Below, one piece after another: positions 20,038 through 31,722 of a DNA stretch of 64,000 bases (position 1 is the stretch's first letter; each line of letters starts with the position of its first letter). The translations under genes and the position numbers were made by a program. The DNA is taken from assembly GCF_036850765.1 (NCBI RefSeq), contig NC_089495.1, positions 210,287,254 to 210,351,253 of the forward strand, in the 5' to 3' direction. Origin of the DNA: Saccopteryx bilineata. Its lineage: Eukaryota; Chordata; Mammalia; Chiroptera; Emballonuridae. The notes below the pieces were generated by a model. It ran no database searches and had not been told where the DNA came from. It saw nothing but the letters and a program-made list of their open reading frames with translations.

Positions 20038-21480
20038 AACCCTGTCACCGCCCAGCACCCCAACGGCCTTCCTGACGCTCAGTCCTGAGGGGTCCGGGGA
20101 GGTGGGGAACCCTGTCACCGCCCAGCACCCCAACAGCCTTCCTGGTGCTCAGTCCTGAGGGGCCCGGGGAGGTGGGGAACCCTGTCACCGCCCAGCACCC
20201 CAACGGCCTTCCTGGTGCTCAGTCCTGAGGGGCCCGGGGAGGTGGGGAACCCTGTCACCGCCCAGCACCCCAACAGCCTTCCTGGTGCTCAGTCCTGAGG
20301 GGCCCGGGGAGGTGGGGAACCCTGTCACCGCCCAGCACCCCAACGGCCTTCCTGACGCTCAGTCCTGAGGGGTCCGGGGAGGTGGGGAACCCTGTCACCG
20401 CCCAGCACCCCAACGGCCTTCCTGACGCTCGGTCCTGAGGGGCCCGGGGAGGTGGGGAACCCTGTCACCGCCCAGCACCCCAACGGCCTTCCTGGTGCTC
20501 AGTTCTGAGGGGCCCGGGGAGGTGGGGAACCCTGTCACCGCCCAGCACCCCAACGGCCTTCCTGACGCTCGGTCCTGAGGGGCCCGGGGAGGTGGGGAAC
20601 CCTGTCACCGCCCAGCACCCCAACGGCCTTCCTGGTGCTCGGTCCTGAGGGGCCCGGGGAGGTGGGGAACCCTGTCACCGTCCAGCACCCCAACGGCCTT
20701 CCTGACGCTCAGTCCTGAGGGGTCCGGGGAGGTGGGGAACCCTGTCACCGCCCAGCACCCCAACAGCCTTCCTGGTGCTCAGTCCTGAGGGGCCCGGGGA
20801 GGTGGGGAACCCTGTCACCGCCCAGCACCCCAACGGCCTTCCTGACGCTCAGTCCTGAGGGGCCCGGGGAGGTGGGGAACCCTGTCACCGCCCAGCACCC
20901 CAACAGCCTTCCTGGCCTTCAGTCCTGAGGGGCCCGGGGAGGTGGGGAACCCTGTCACCGTCCAGCACCCCAACGGCCTTCCTGGTGCTCAGTCCTGAGG
21001 GGCCCGGGGAGGTGGGGAACCCTGTCACCGCCCAGCACCCCAACAGCCTTCCTGGTGCTCAGTCCTGAGGGGCCCGGGGAGGTGGGGAACCCTGTCACCG
21101 CCCAGCACCCCAACGGCCTTCCTGACGCTCAGTCCTGAGGGGTCCGGGGAGGTGGGGAACCCTGTCACCGCCCAGCACCCCAACGGCCTTCCTGGTGCTC
21201 GGTCCTGAGGGGCCCGGGGAGGTGGGGAACCCTGTCACCGTCCAGCACCCCAACGGCCTTCCTGGCCCTCGGTCCTGAGGGGCCCGGGGAGGTGGGGAAC
21301 CCTGTCACCGCCCAGCACCCCAACGGCCTTCCTGGCCCTCGGTCCTGAGGGGCCCGGGGAGGTGGGGAACCCTGTCACCATCCAGCACCCCAACGGCCTT
21401 CCTGGTGCTCAGTCCTGAGGGGCCCGGGGAGGTGGGGAACCCTGTCACCGTCCAGCACCCCAACAGCCAGTCCTGAGGGG
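20038..21480. repeat. Minisatellite, unit 70 bp, 20 full copies plus one truncated
   Basis: CCTGTCACCG occurs at 20041 and every 70 bp thereafter up to 21441 (CCTGTCACCA at 21371), with no change of register over 20 units. Variation is confined to a few positions: CGCCCAG/CGTCCAG, AACGGCC/AACAGCC, CTGACGCTC/CTGGTGCTC, CAGTCC/CGGTCC and GGTCCG/GGCCCG. These form recurring unit types, so expansion involved multi-unit blocks. The last unit is cut short after CAACAGCC. Confidence 0.97.
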
Positions 21481-22033
21481 CCTGGGGAGGTGGGGAACCA
21501 TGGAGGCAGAGGCCCGGGGTCTGTCCTGATGGACTAGAAGCAGGTGTCTCTGGCTGGGGCACAGCCTCTGCCTGGCCGGCCACCAGCACCCTCTGTCCTG
21601 CCCGGCCCACTGGCAGCAGCTGGGACGACTTGCCCCGTGTCCCACGTGTTGCTCACGTATGTCTGCCGAGATGCCTCATGGGCACCTGGCCAAGACACAT
21701 GGCTCCGGTGCCCTTCCATGGGGGTCCGAACGGGGAGGTCAGGCTGCCCAGGGCCAGGCCTGGGATGGGCCTGGTTCTGCTTTTATCACCAGTGTCCACC
21801 CATCCCCCATCACACACATACTCACATGCACATGTGCGTGCACACACAAACACACACACACACACACGTGTGCATATACCGCCTCTGTGTCCTCTGATCT
21901 CTGGGGTCCTGGGCCCAGCAGGAAACCCTCCTGCAACTTAGGGGTCCCCCCCTGCAAAGAGCTTCTCACTAATGAGGATCTTTCTGATGGTTCTGCAGTG
22001 AGAATGGCCACCATCTTTTTAAAACACAGTCAA
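21481..22033. repeat. Intergenic DNA with a (CA)n microsatellite
   Basis: CA/TG-rich sequence at 21811-21870 includes an uninterrupted CA run of about 12 units. Nothing else was recognised. Confidence 0.6.
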
Positions 22034-22203
22034 GGCTGACCCGTGGTGGTCCAGTGGATAAAAGCATCGACCTGGAGTGCTGAGGTCACTGGTTCAAAAC
22101 CCAGGGCTTGCCCAGTCAAGGCACATATGGGTGTTGATGCTTCCCGCTCCTCTCTCTCTCTCTCTCTCTCTCTCGTCTCCTTAAAATCAATAAATAAAAT
22201 CTT
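22034..22203 (+). mobile_element. tRNA-derived SINE, short bat type, copy a
   Basis: GGCTGACCCGTGGTGGTCCA is the tRNA-like head and GGTTCAAAACC the degenerate B box. The body contains GGCACATATGGGTGTTGATGC, followed by a (TC)n run and an AATAAATAAAAT tail. The next SINE follows immediately. Confidence 0.85.
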
Positions 22204-22450
22204 TAGCCTGGCCTGTGGTGGCGCAGTGTATAAAGCATCAACTTGGAACGCTGAGGTCGCCAGTTCAAAACCCTGGGCTTGCCTGGTCAAAGCACAAATG
22301 GGAGTTGATGCTTCCTGCTCCTCTCTCCTTCTCTCTTTCTCTCCTCTCTAAAAAATAAAGACTTTAAAAAAATACTTTAATAAAAAAAATCTTCAAAAAA
22401 AAAAGTAAATAAACAAACTAACTAACTAAATAAAATCGTTAAAAACACAC
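22204..22450 (+). mobile_element. tRNA-derived SINE, short bat type, copy b
   Basis: Same family as the preceding copy (GGCCTGTGGTGGCGCAGTG head, GTTCAAAACCC box, GGGAGTTGATGC body, TC-rich stretch, long A-rich tail). Head-to-tail arrangement suggests insertion into the A-rich tail of the first copy. Confidence 0.85.
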
Positions 22451-23644
22451 ACTCACAGACACACACACAATGATGACATGCTCCCTGTCTCTGGAATTGA
22501 GTTTTCCGGATATAAGAGGAAGGCGGATGCCGAGGACTTTCGGGGTCTGGTGGATGGTGTCACTCTGCTCTGGGACCTGACTTTGACCTCCAGTCATGAG
22601 CTGGCTTCCCGTCCCGGGGCCTCAGAGGACACTGATGGAGACGCCCCTCCTGCATGGGCGACCCAAGGGGAAACGAGAACCCCAAGAAGAACAGGTGTGT
22701 ACTGGCGGCCCGCCCGCCACAGCCCAGGGTCCCCGAGAAGTAGGCACCTCTGAGAGCGCCTGTTCCCGCCTCTGCCGGCCCCTCTGCCGCTGAACCACCA
22801 CACTCAGGGCTCTTACGCTATTTATGGCCGTAGCTGTCCCACCCAAGGGCACCTCAGGCACCCTGCGGTGCGGGCAGGCAGCGCCCTGGACGGGAGCCCT
22901 CACGGGGCCGAGTCCCTGCTTCAGTTCCTGAGGGCACAGACCCAGGAGCCGAACAGCTGGGTCCCCACTTCCTGTCACGGTTCAACCGCACTTCCATGTC
23001 CCCTAAATAAAATACCTTAGAATTCTGCCCGTTTCGAACCCTCCCTGGACGGGATCCCTCCACCGCTATTCTGTGGCCTGCTTCTTCCGCGGACCATTGT
23101 GTCCGAAGTTTCCCGAGGGTCCAGCTCTGTCCACGCTCTGTGCACCCTTGAGGCCCGACCACCCACCCCGGGTCACCGGGAGATGGACGCATCTCTCCCT
23201 GGTCACCGGGAGATGGACGCAGCGCCCACCCGGAATCCTGCCCCCGGCACTGGGCTTCCAGAGGCTCTGGGTCTGGAATCCCCGGAGAAGAGGTAGGGTG
23301 ACTCTGCCCAGCCTTTCGGACAGCTTGCCCATCAGAGCGAGGTCAAGCCTGGACACTGGACACCCCCACCCCAGGTGAGCGGCCCTGCTTGACCTCCCAT
23401 GGGGCTCTCCCTCCTCAGATCGGCTTCCTCCCCCCCCTACGCCCCTCCTCACCCCCCGCCTTACCCACTCTGCTCGCCACGCTTCTTCCATTGTCTGCAT
23501 TACGACGTTCGGGTGGGGGGCGGGTATTACTGTCCTCCTGCGTGACATCATAATAGGCTGCTGTCCCGGAACACAAAGGCCGTGGGGAGACACGTCCTAC
23601 TTACGTCGTCACCGACTAGACAGCAGTGAGACTGGGGGGGCCGG
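22451..23644. other. Intergenic DNA with a small tandem duplication
   Basis: GGTCACCGGGAGATGGACGC occurs twice (23171-23220), 30 bp apart. No gene was recognised. Confidence 0.5.
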
Positions 23645-23790
23645 GACACAAACATCTGTATATTGAGAGTAATAATAACGCTTGTTCCCCTTTTATTTCC
23701 GAAGCTCCTTAAATTATGCCCTTGCAGTGCAGAAAGGGATTTGTGTGAGTGTGCAGGTGGGTTAAGAAAAACCCATTGAAATGCAAAGTG
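23645..23790. promoter_or_regulatory. Candidate conserved element, AT-rich island
   Basis: GAGAGTAATAATAACGCTTG and CTCCTTAAATTATGCCC form an AT-rich patch in GC-rich DNA. Weak support, inferred from composition. Confidence 0.3.
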
Positions 23791-25396
23791 GACTCCCCAC
23801 CCCCACCCCCTGCCCAGAGAGGGGGCCACCCTCCCGCCATCATGAGCCCACCACCACCACCACCGCCACAGTCCGCTTCTTCTCTCTTCTCCTCTCAGGC
23901 GCATGTGTGTCCCGGTCCAGGACGCAAACGAACCAGATGAGGGACTCCCAGGGTCCCCCCCTGTGAGGTGGCAGCCACCCCGATACTCTTGTCCTTGATC
24001 TGATGGAAAGCCTGCCTGCAGCCCCCAGTCTGGCAAAGTGGATTCGCAGGGGCCGCTCCCGCCAGCCACCAGAGCTGCCCCTTAATCACAGGTCCTGGGA
24101 GCCACTCCCAGTCCGGCCACTCACACCGCTGGGAGCTCCAGCCACACCCACACCTCAAAGCTGGGCTGTCCCAGAAGCTCTAAGCACCTTCCCCGCCAAG
24201 GACAAAGCCCCCTCTGCTCCTTGTCCCAGCCAGGGGCGCTGCCCACGTCCAACAGAAGGGACCAGAGAGAGGCTCACGGAGCTGCCAACCCCCTGTCTGC
24301 AACTTCCTAGAAACCTAGTCTCATTATTTCTACATAAGAGATATTTTTTAGAAATGCCAGCAGACGTGCTGTGTTCCGGGTGAGCTGACCCCACGCCAGC
24401 CCGCCGCTGTGTCGGGGAGGGTGCCAGGGTGTCACCCGGGTCTCCCTGGCGAGCTGGTAGCTGCTCTTCCGGGAGCGTTCTAGCTCACATTCAAACTGAG
24501 GAAAACGACTCATTGTCACCGCAGCGATTTTTACATCTGTGTACAAAAGACGGCCAGCCACCCGTGGCTACCGCCTTGCAGAGATGGAGTCAGGACACAG
24601 GTCGCCATCAGACACCGAGGGTCCTGGGGTCCTCCCACGCAAGTCAGCACCGTCAGTCCCGCACAGACACAGACGTGGGTGGGGCGGCCGTCCGCAGACA
24701 CGCTGGTGTGCGTCCCCAAGTCCTTGCTCAGGCGCGGTGCGTGGACCCACGCACAGCCACACCGAGGGCTTCGATCTCCGGCTGTCAGAGCGGCACCCGG
24801 TGCGCAGGACACGCGCTCGGGATTTTTCAGTCTCCGTGCCGGAGCCGTCGTTATCCTGCCAGAGCAGCAGCTGGAATATTAACAGGCCGCCGTGGTGACG
24901 AGTGGAATATAATTAGCCCTCCCCACCCCCACCCCCACCCCCACCCGCCCGTTCCAGTGAATCTGCGGTCTTCACCGGGGACACTTGATGGCGCACCTCG
25001 TGGGGCTGTGACTACCCTAGGCGGCCGGGTCGCAGCCTTGCTCCTGGGCTGGCGGCAAGTCCCTCTGAGCCTCGGCCAGCTACGCCCCTGCCCGGGTGCC
25101 CAGCCCTGCCCTCCTCCTCCTCCGGCAGAACTCGCCGCCACACTCCCACCTGGTCCTGTCACGGATCCCTCCGCAGCCCCTTGCTTGGCCGTATCGCTCA
25201 TGCCCACCGTGCGCCTCTCCAGGACGCAGTGGGAGCGCGCACCAGCCCTCCCAGCCCCCCGGGCCTGCGCACTGCAGAGCGCAGGCGTCTGCTGACTCAC
25301 CTGGGCAGGTGGTGCAGAGGGGCGCGCACACGCAGTGGGCTCACTCAGAAAAGGAGGCTTTTTTTTTTTTCCTCCTAAATTTATTTATAATACCTT
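23791..25396. other. Intergenic DNA
   Basis: It contains a short CCA run (23848-23868), a (CCCCCA)n run at 24922-24943 and a small AT-rich patch around 24870-24915 (GGAATATTAACAGG, GGAATATAATTAG). No gene was recognised; the 288-codon frame at 24429-25295 has no family features. Confidence 0.45.
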
Positions 25397-25409
25397 AAGA
25401 TTTTCCTGG

Positions 25410-25700
25410 CCTGACCAGGTGGGGGCGCAGTGCACAGAGCGTGGGACTAGGACATGGAGGACACAGGTTTGATACCCTGAGGTTTGAGCAAGGCTCACCA
25501 GCTTGAGCCCAGGGTCACTGGCTTGAGCAAGAGGTCACTCGCTCTGCTGTAGCCCCCTGGTCAAGGCACAAATGAGAAAGTAATCAATGAACAACTAAGG
25601 AGCCGCAATGAAGAATTGATGCTTCTCATCTCTCTCTCCCTTCCTGTCTGTCTGTCCCTATCTGTCCCTCTTTCTGTTTCTGTCACAAAGAAAAGAAAAA
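25410..25700 (+). mobile_element. tRNA-derived SINE, long bat type
   Basis: The tRNA-like head CCTGACCAGGTGGGGGCGCA is followed by the family body (CACCAGCTTGAGCCCAGGGT, AATCAATGAACAACTAAGG, CTTCTCATCTCTCTC) and an A-rich tail. It is flanked by a 13-bp direct duplication, AAGATTTTCCTGG, at 25397-25409 and 25701-25713. Confidence 0.92.
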
Positions 25701-25745
25701 AAGATTTTCCTGGAACATTCATTTCCAAACATTCTCTTTCTCTCT

Positions 25746-25803
25746 TTTTTTTTTTTAATTTTTATTTTTTTATTCATTTTTAGAGAGAGAGACACACACA
25801 CAC

Positions 25804-25845
<42 letters not shown>

Positions 25846-25957
25846 GGGGAGGAGCTGGAAGCATCAACTCCCATATGTGCCTTGAGCAGGCGAGCCCAGG
25901 GGTTTCCAGTCGGTGACCTCAGTGTGCCAGGTTGACACTGCGCTACCACAGATCAGG
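25746..25957 (-). mobile_element. tRNA-derived SINE, short bat type, minus strand
   Basis: The poly(T) start, (GA)n tract at 25802-25842 and GGAAGCATCAACTCCCATAT block are the reverse complement of the 22-kb SINE family. The right end, CTACCACAGATCAGG, is the inverted tRNA head. Confidence 0.85.
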
Positions 25958-25984
25958 ACAAGAAAGCTTTTTTAAAAAATTACC

Positions 25985-26488
25985 TTAAAAAAAATTTTTT
26001 TTTATGTATTGAGAAAGAAAAGAAGAGAGGAAGGAGGAGAGGAGAGAGAGACACCGATTTGTTCTTCCATGTATTCGTGCTGTCATTGGTTGATTCTCAT
26101 ATGTGCCCTGACTGGGGATCGAACCCACAAAGCTGGTAGATCGAGCCGGTGCTCTAACCCAGTGGTCCCCAACCCCCAGGCCGCGGGCCGGTATCGGTCC
26201 GTGGGCCATTTGGTACCGGTCCGCAGAGAAAGAATAAATAACTTACATTATTTCCGTTTTATTTATATTTAAGTCTGAACAATGTTTTATTTTTAAAAAA
26301 TGACCAGATTCCCTCTGCTACATCCGTCTAAGACTCACTCTTGACGCTTGTCTCGGTCACGTGATACATTGATCCGTCCCACCCTAAAGGCCGGTCCGTG
26401 AAAATATTTTCTGACATTAAAGCGATCCGTGGCCCCAAAAAAGGTTGGGGACCCCTGCTCTAACCAACCGAGCTGCCCAGCCAGGGCC
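25985..26488 (-). mobile_element. tRNA-derived SINE (minus) split by a hAT insertion
   Basis: The T-rich left part, purine-rich stretch and GGTTGATTCTCATATGTGCC block lead to the inverted tRNA head (GATCGAACCCAC). The head is interrupted at CTCTAACC by the hAT element at 26160-26457 and resumes at AACCGAGCTGCCCAGCCAGG. Removing the hAT and one 8-bp repeat restores a continuous SINE head. Confidence 0.9.
26160..26457. mobile_element. Non-autonomous hAT-type DNA transposon, copy 2 (nested)
   Basis: This 298-bp element has ends CAGTGGTCCCCAACC and GGTTGGGGACCCCTG and a perfect 8-bp duplication CTCTAACC at 26152-26159 and 26458-26465. It inserted into an existing SINE. Few differences separate it from the copy at 4125-4421, and it has no coding capacity. 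Confidence 0.95.
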
Positions 26489-28759
26489 AACGGTGGTGTT
26501 TTCATCAAGCCCGCCTGCCACTGTGATTCTGAGACCACTTTGAGAAACTGGTCTGTTTGATGGAAGAACGGGTGACATTAACTGGGGACCAGCTACGCTC
26601 CAGGCCCTGAGCAAAATGCCGTGTGTATGTGACCTCATCTCTACCTCTCATGGCTCATTTGTCAGAGGTGGAGATCGAAGGTAGCAAGATCGAATAACGG
26701 CTTCAAGGTTCCTCAGCCTCCCCCAGCCCCCGTGGCCCACGCCCTCTTGCCTCCGGCCACAGCTCCCCCACCACCACCACGTGCATGTAGCTGGTTTCCT
26801 TACTTGTTAACTTGAACTTAATTCTTAGTGTCTGAAACCCACCTACATGCACCCTCCCTGCTCCCGGCCAGGGTGCTGGGCTCAGCCTGCCAGCTCCCAA
26901 CATCCCCAGAGCCACGCCCGCCAGGGAGTCACTCCAGCTGCTGCTGAGGCAGGTCTTGAAAGAGCACCTGGACGTACCTGGATAAAGCTAGGAGTGGCCA
27001 CGCCCGAGCTGGCCATGATTCCAGGGCCTGGCCGTGATTCCCAGGGTCCTCCTGCAGCACCCCTCTCTCCAGGCCTCTGACACCCCACCCTGCTTCTGAG
27101 AGCCACGCGCCCCTCAGGAAGCATGGACGGGATGCATGGTGTGGCTGGCGTGCTGGGAGGCGGGCACAGCGTCCCTGGTCACGTCTGCCCCTCGGTCGGA
27201 ACAAACAGAACAGCACAGTGCCTGGCGGCTCACTGTGAGGGCAAGCTTAAAAGCGGCGTTTATTTTTAGTTTATTTTTAGAGCGTGTGTTGCCTTCGGGT
27301 CCCAGTGATGTAGGTGAGCAGCAATAAAGGAGTGTGGTCCACCAGAGCGGCCCACTCAGCAAAGTGCCCTTTTGTTCAGACTTAAGTGCAAACATGATTC
27401 TTTTATTTTTTTGCAATAACAGTAGCGACGGGGTGTCAGAGGTCACTGAGATGGGCTGAGGGGCACCCCTGATGGAAGGTGACTAACATGCACCCCCAAG
27501 GTTCTGGGGTTTGCTCCAGGGTTCCTTCCCCAGGATGCTTTCAGGGCGGGGAGGTGGGGACGTCCCGTGCTCCCTGGGCTCTGACATCGGCTGAGCACGG
27601 AGTGGGTTCCTCTTAGAAGATTGTGACGGACACATTACGTGCCTCTCACTGGGTCCCTCCGGCTGCTGGTTGTTTTTTTTTTGTGTTTTTTTTTTTTAGC
27701 GTAGTCACCATTAAAAGGGGTTAACAAGCCTTTCGTGTGACCTCAATGTGTGGTGTGGGCTGCAGATTGTGGCAAAGCCAGTGAAACGAAATCACAGCCT
27801 TGGCAGGAAGTAGCCCGGCTAAGACATGAGTGCACAGAGAGGGTAAGGGCCTTGCCAGAGGTCACACAGAGAGTGTGTGGGAAACTGCCCTCCGGCTCTA
27901 GTGTGTGTGTCTCACTCATCACCGTCACGAGGGCCCATCTCCCCAGTGACCCCAAAAGATGGGCTGCCCTTTGCAGGATGGAGATCGGGTTGAGGGGGAG
28001 CAGAGCCCACCTGTCCTCCTCCACCACCCAGCGGATGTGTCGTGGGCAGGGTGGCACAGAAGAGACCTGGCGAGCCTGCCCGGGGCCATTTGCCCTCGGG
28101 AGAACATTGCCCGTGCCGTGTGGCAGAAGTGACCCAGAGCCTGGGACCTTGTTTCTCTCCTAAATCCACACTTGATACGGGCTCGCTTAGCCGGCAGCCT
28201 CCCTGGGACACAGCCCTTGTCAGAGGAGGCCTTTGTTTCACTTGCTTGCTGTGTCCAGGGCTTGTCCAAGCGGCCACAGGAGGGACCTGGGCTTATGTCC
28301 CAGGAGAGTGAGTTTCTGAGCTCCCGGGACTCAAGGGGCTCAGGTGGACCCCCAGTTCCCTGAGCTGCCCCATCTGGGAACTCCCTTTGGGGGAGGACAC
28401 CGGTGCGTCCTCCTGTGGACACAACGAGGGCAAAGCAGGCACACACACACGCACGCACGCACGAGCTGCGGTTGCCGTGTGACCCGGACGCGCTCCTCAG
28501 CCTCTCTGTGCCTCAGTCTCCCCGTCTGCGAGCGAGGTCACCCAGAGAGCCGCTTGCAGACGAGCTCACGTGACATCAAGCATGGGAAGCTCTGTGCCGC
28601 TGGCCTGGCTGGGGGCCGGTCTGCTCCAGAAGACGCCCCCGCCCCTGCCCTGGGCCCACCAAGACCCCTGCCCAGGAAACAAGGCCACACGGACGTGGCC
28701 TGGCTGCAGGTGCTGGTTTCTGGGGGTGAATCGAGTCAGGACGGAATTGAGTCCCATTG
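26489..28759. other. Intergenic DNA
   Basis: The segment is moderately AT-rich around 27240-27420 (GTTTATTTTTAGTTTATTTT, AGTGCAAACATGATTC), possibly a conserved element. T runs lie near 27675-27700 and a CA/CG run at 28438-28462. No gene was recognised. Confidence 0.4.
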
Positions 28760-29100
28760 TGTTAGTGGATGATTAGAATATATGTTTATTATTCATTTGT
28801 CCTCTGTCCTGCTGGGACTCGGATCACAAAGCGACTTTCGTGGATGTCGGGATGATGCTGGGGTCGGCCACGGCAGAGGCGAAGGCCACCTCGAGGCCAC
28901 CTTGAGGCCACCGCCGGGCAGCCTGCAGAACCAGCAATGATTTACCTCTCTCTGCATGGATTGCCTTTAATTACAATAAACTAATAAAGATTTTTAGAGA
29001 TACTCTCATTTAATAGAATGCGGAGTTATAATGGGTGACCTATTTTAAGCCATTTAATTTCTCATGACCTGTTTTCCAAATTAACATGGTGACAAAGGCC
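28760..29100. promoter_or_regulatory. Candidate conserved enhancer block
   Basis: The part from about 28930 to 29095 is strongly AT-rich, with TTTAATTACAATAAACTAAT, TTTAATAGAATGCGG and CCATTTAATTTCTCATGACC. A smaller patch is at 28765-28800. Abundant TAAT cores suggest homeodomain input; conservation is inferred. Confidence 0.45.
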
Positions 29101-30595
29101 GTGGTGGGCGGGTGGGGGGAGGGAGAGTGGGAGGGGGGCCCTCCAGAGGTGCGAGGCCTGTGCCCGCGTGGAAGGTGCCTCCCACGTGTTCACGCAGGGA
29201 GGTGCTGGGTTACAGGAAGGCTTCTGTCGCCATTAACGAGCCCCGGGTTTGCAATCACTTGAAGAACATAAACAAGGACCTCGCGGAGATCTGCAATGTC
29301 ACCCACTATTAAAGCCGCAACTCTGGACAAATCTGCCCCAAATCCTCTTGTTACGGGAGTGCCTGTCTCCTCCCGGCTGTAGCACCTCCAGCTGCCCGCC
29401 CCCCACAGAGAGAGGAACGGGGAGGGTTGGGAGACATTGAGGGTCCCACTGGCTTCAGGCGAGGACACCTGTGATCTCCACCGGGACCTGCAGCCCAACC
29501 TCTCCTCTCCCCTCCCGTCCCCCCTCTGCCCCCACGAGGGCTTCTGGGGGCCACACTCTGCTCTCTTGTCAAACCTCTTCCTCCCCACCCGCTCCCAGTC
29601 CCCCGCTCCATGGTGGCGGCGGCCCCTGGATCCTATGGACAGGTCACAGCTGACCGCCGTGAGCCCTGGTCTCCCCTGACCTTGGGCACTGTTCTCCGCA
29701 GGGATGTCCCGGTTTGTCCTGCTCTGAGCTGGATTAATTTCCCAAGACAAAGCCTGTGGCGCTCACGGTGCTATTTGTGGTGGCCGTCAGCCGCGGGGAC
29801 GTGGGAGGAGCGAGGCGAGGGCCACAGGGATTACTGCTCCCCCCACCCTCTGCCCCGCGGCCTGCCAGCTGGCCGGGGGCCTCTCTGCGCCAGGCTGGCT
29901 GGCCGCCCGCCCGGGCACGTGCCCTCCGGGAGCCGGGGCTGCAGCTCGCTGAGCTGTCCTGGCAGGAGAGACCCGTGGGTGGCGGCTGCTGCTCTCTCCA
30001 GATTCAGAGCTTCTGGCCCCTTGGTGGCTCTCAGGACCACGGATGACTCTATGCTGGGAGTGGTCAAGGGTCCTTCCACAGCTTCCCAGAGCTCCTCGGC
30101 CAGATGTATCAGCTGCGGCCGCCTCCGGGGAAGCAGGGGACACCTGTGGCAGGGAAGACAGGGGTGCCGGGCTCCGGGCTGGAGGGTGTGCCAGGTGAGA
30201 GTCCTACCTTCTCAAGAAGGCTTGTCTGGCTGGAGAAACGACACCCGCCCGTGCTGACAGCGTGATTCCACCAAGAGCTAGGAGAACACAGAGCAGGCTT
30301 CTCTTCCAAACACACCTTGTTTCCATGGTGACGGTCTCTCTCTCCCTCAGTTTCCACATCGCACCGGCGGGGACTGGCCTGGCTGCCCTCAGCCCACCAG
30401 CCATGTGGGGTGGGGTCTGCACTCCAGGCAGGGGGGTCCCTCCCAGGTCCTGAGGGTGTCTCTGTCCCTCTCTCCCTGACGGTCTTTGAAACACCGGATA
30501 GGCCAGGTGGCCAGCTGGTCCTGCGCAGTTCATCTGCCCCCTCTCGGGGTTTGGCCAGCTGTTGGCCACCGTCCCCATTCCGAAAGGGAGCGTTG
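29101..30595. other. Intergenic DNA with a second candidate conserved patch
   Basis: Sequence at 29225-29335 (GCCATTAACGAGCC, GAACATAAACAAGGACC, CACTATTAAAGCCGC) is lower in GC than its surroundings and may be a conserved element. The rest is GC-rich without recognisable genes. Confidence 0.4.
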
Positions 30596-30600
30596 TGCCT

Positions 30601-31722
30601 CAGGAGGAGGGGAAGGGTGGCCAGACCCCTTGGGCACTGCCATTGCAGGCTCAGGAGGAGGGGAAGGGTGGCCGGACCCCTTGGGCACTGCCATCCCGGG
30701 CTTAGGAGGAGGGGAAGGGTGGCCAGACCCCTTGGGCACTGCCATCGCGGGCTCAGGAGGAGGGGAAGGGTGGCCAGACCCCTCGGGCACTGCCATCCCG
30801 GGCTCAGGAGGAGGGGGAGGGTGGCCAGACCCCTTGGGCACTGCCATCCCAGGCTCAGGAGGAGGGGAAGGGTGGCCGGACCCCTTGGGCACTGCCATCC
30901 CAGGCTCAGGAGGAGGGGAAGGGTGGCCAGACCCCTTGGGCACTGCCATCGCAGGCTCAGGAGGAGGGGAAGGGTGGCCGGACCCCTCGGGCACTGCCAT
31001 CCTGGGCTCAGGAGGAGGGGAAGGGTGGCCGGACCCCTTGGGCACTGCCATCCCAGGCTCAGAAGGAGGGGAAGGGTGGCCGGACCCCTTGGGCACTGCC
31101 ATCGCAGGCTCAGGAGGAGGGGAAGGGTGGCCGGATCCCTTGGGCACTGCCGTCCCAGGCTCAGGAGGAGGGGAAGGGTGGCCGGACCCCTTGGGCACTG
31201 CCATTGCAGGCTCAGGAGGAGGGGAAGGGTGGCCAGACCCCTTGGGCACTGCCATCCCGGGCTCAGGAGGAGGGGAAGGGTGGCCAGACCCCTTGGGCAC
31301 TGCCATCCTGGGCTCAGGAGGAGGGGAAGGGTGGCCGGACCCCTTGGGCACTGCCATCCCGGGCTCAGGAGGAGGGGAAGGGTGGCCGGACCCCTTGGGC
31401 ACTGCCATCCCAGGCTCAGGAGGAGGGGAAGGGTGGCCGGACCCCTTGGGCACTGCCATCCCGGGCTCAGGAGGAGGGGAAGGGTGGTCGGACCCCTTGG
31501 GCACTGCCATCCCGGGCTCAGGAGGAGGGGAAGGGTGGCCGGACCCCTTGGGCACTGCCATCCCGGGCTCAGGAGGAGGGGAAGGGTGGCCAGACCCCTT
31601 GGGCACTGCCATCGCAGGCTCAGGAGGAGGGGAAGGGTGGCCAGACCCCTTGGGCACTGCCATCCCGGGCTCAGGAGGAGGGGAAGGGTGGCCAGACCCC
31701 TTGGGCACTGCCGTCCCAGGCT
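30601..31722. repeat. Minisatellite, unit 51 bp, 22 copies
   Basis: CAGGAGGAGGGGAAGGGTGG starts at 30601 and recurs every 51 bp up to 31672, with no indel over 22 units. Because 51 is divisible by 3 and few units carry stops, four or more frames stay open for over 1 kb on both strands, giving repeats such as WQCPRGLATLPLLLSPG (minus) or RRRGRVAGPLGHCHPGL (plus). No codon bias, domain or splice context supports coding. Confidence 0.97.

Noticed and set aside
20041..21480. Possible CRISPR-like or satellite array
   Set aside because: Units are contiguous without unique spacers and the context is a mammalian chromosome; it is a simple minisatellite.
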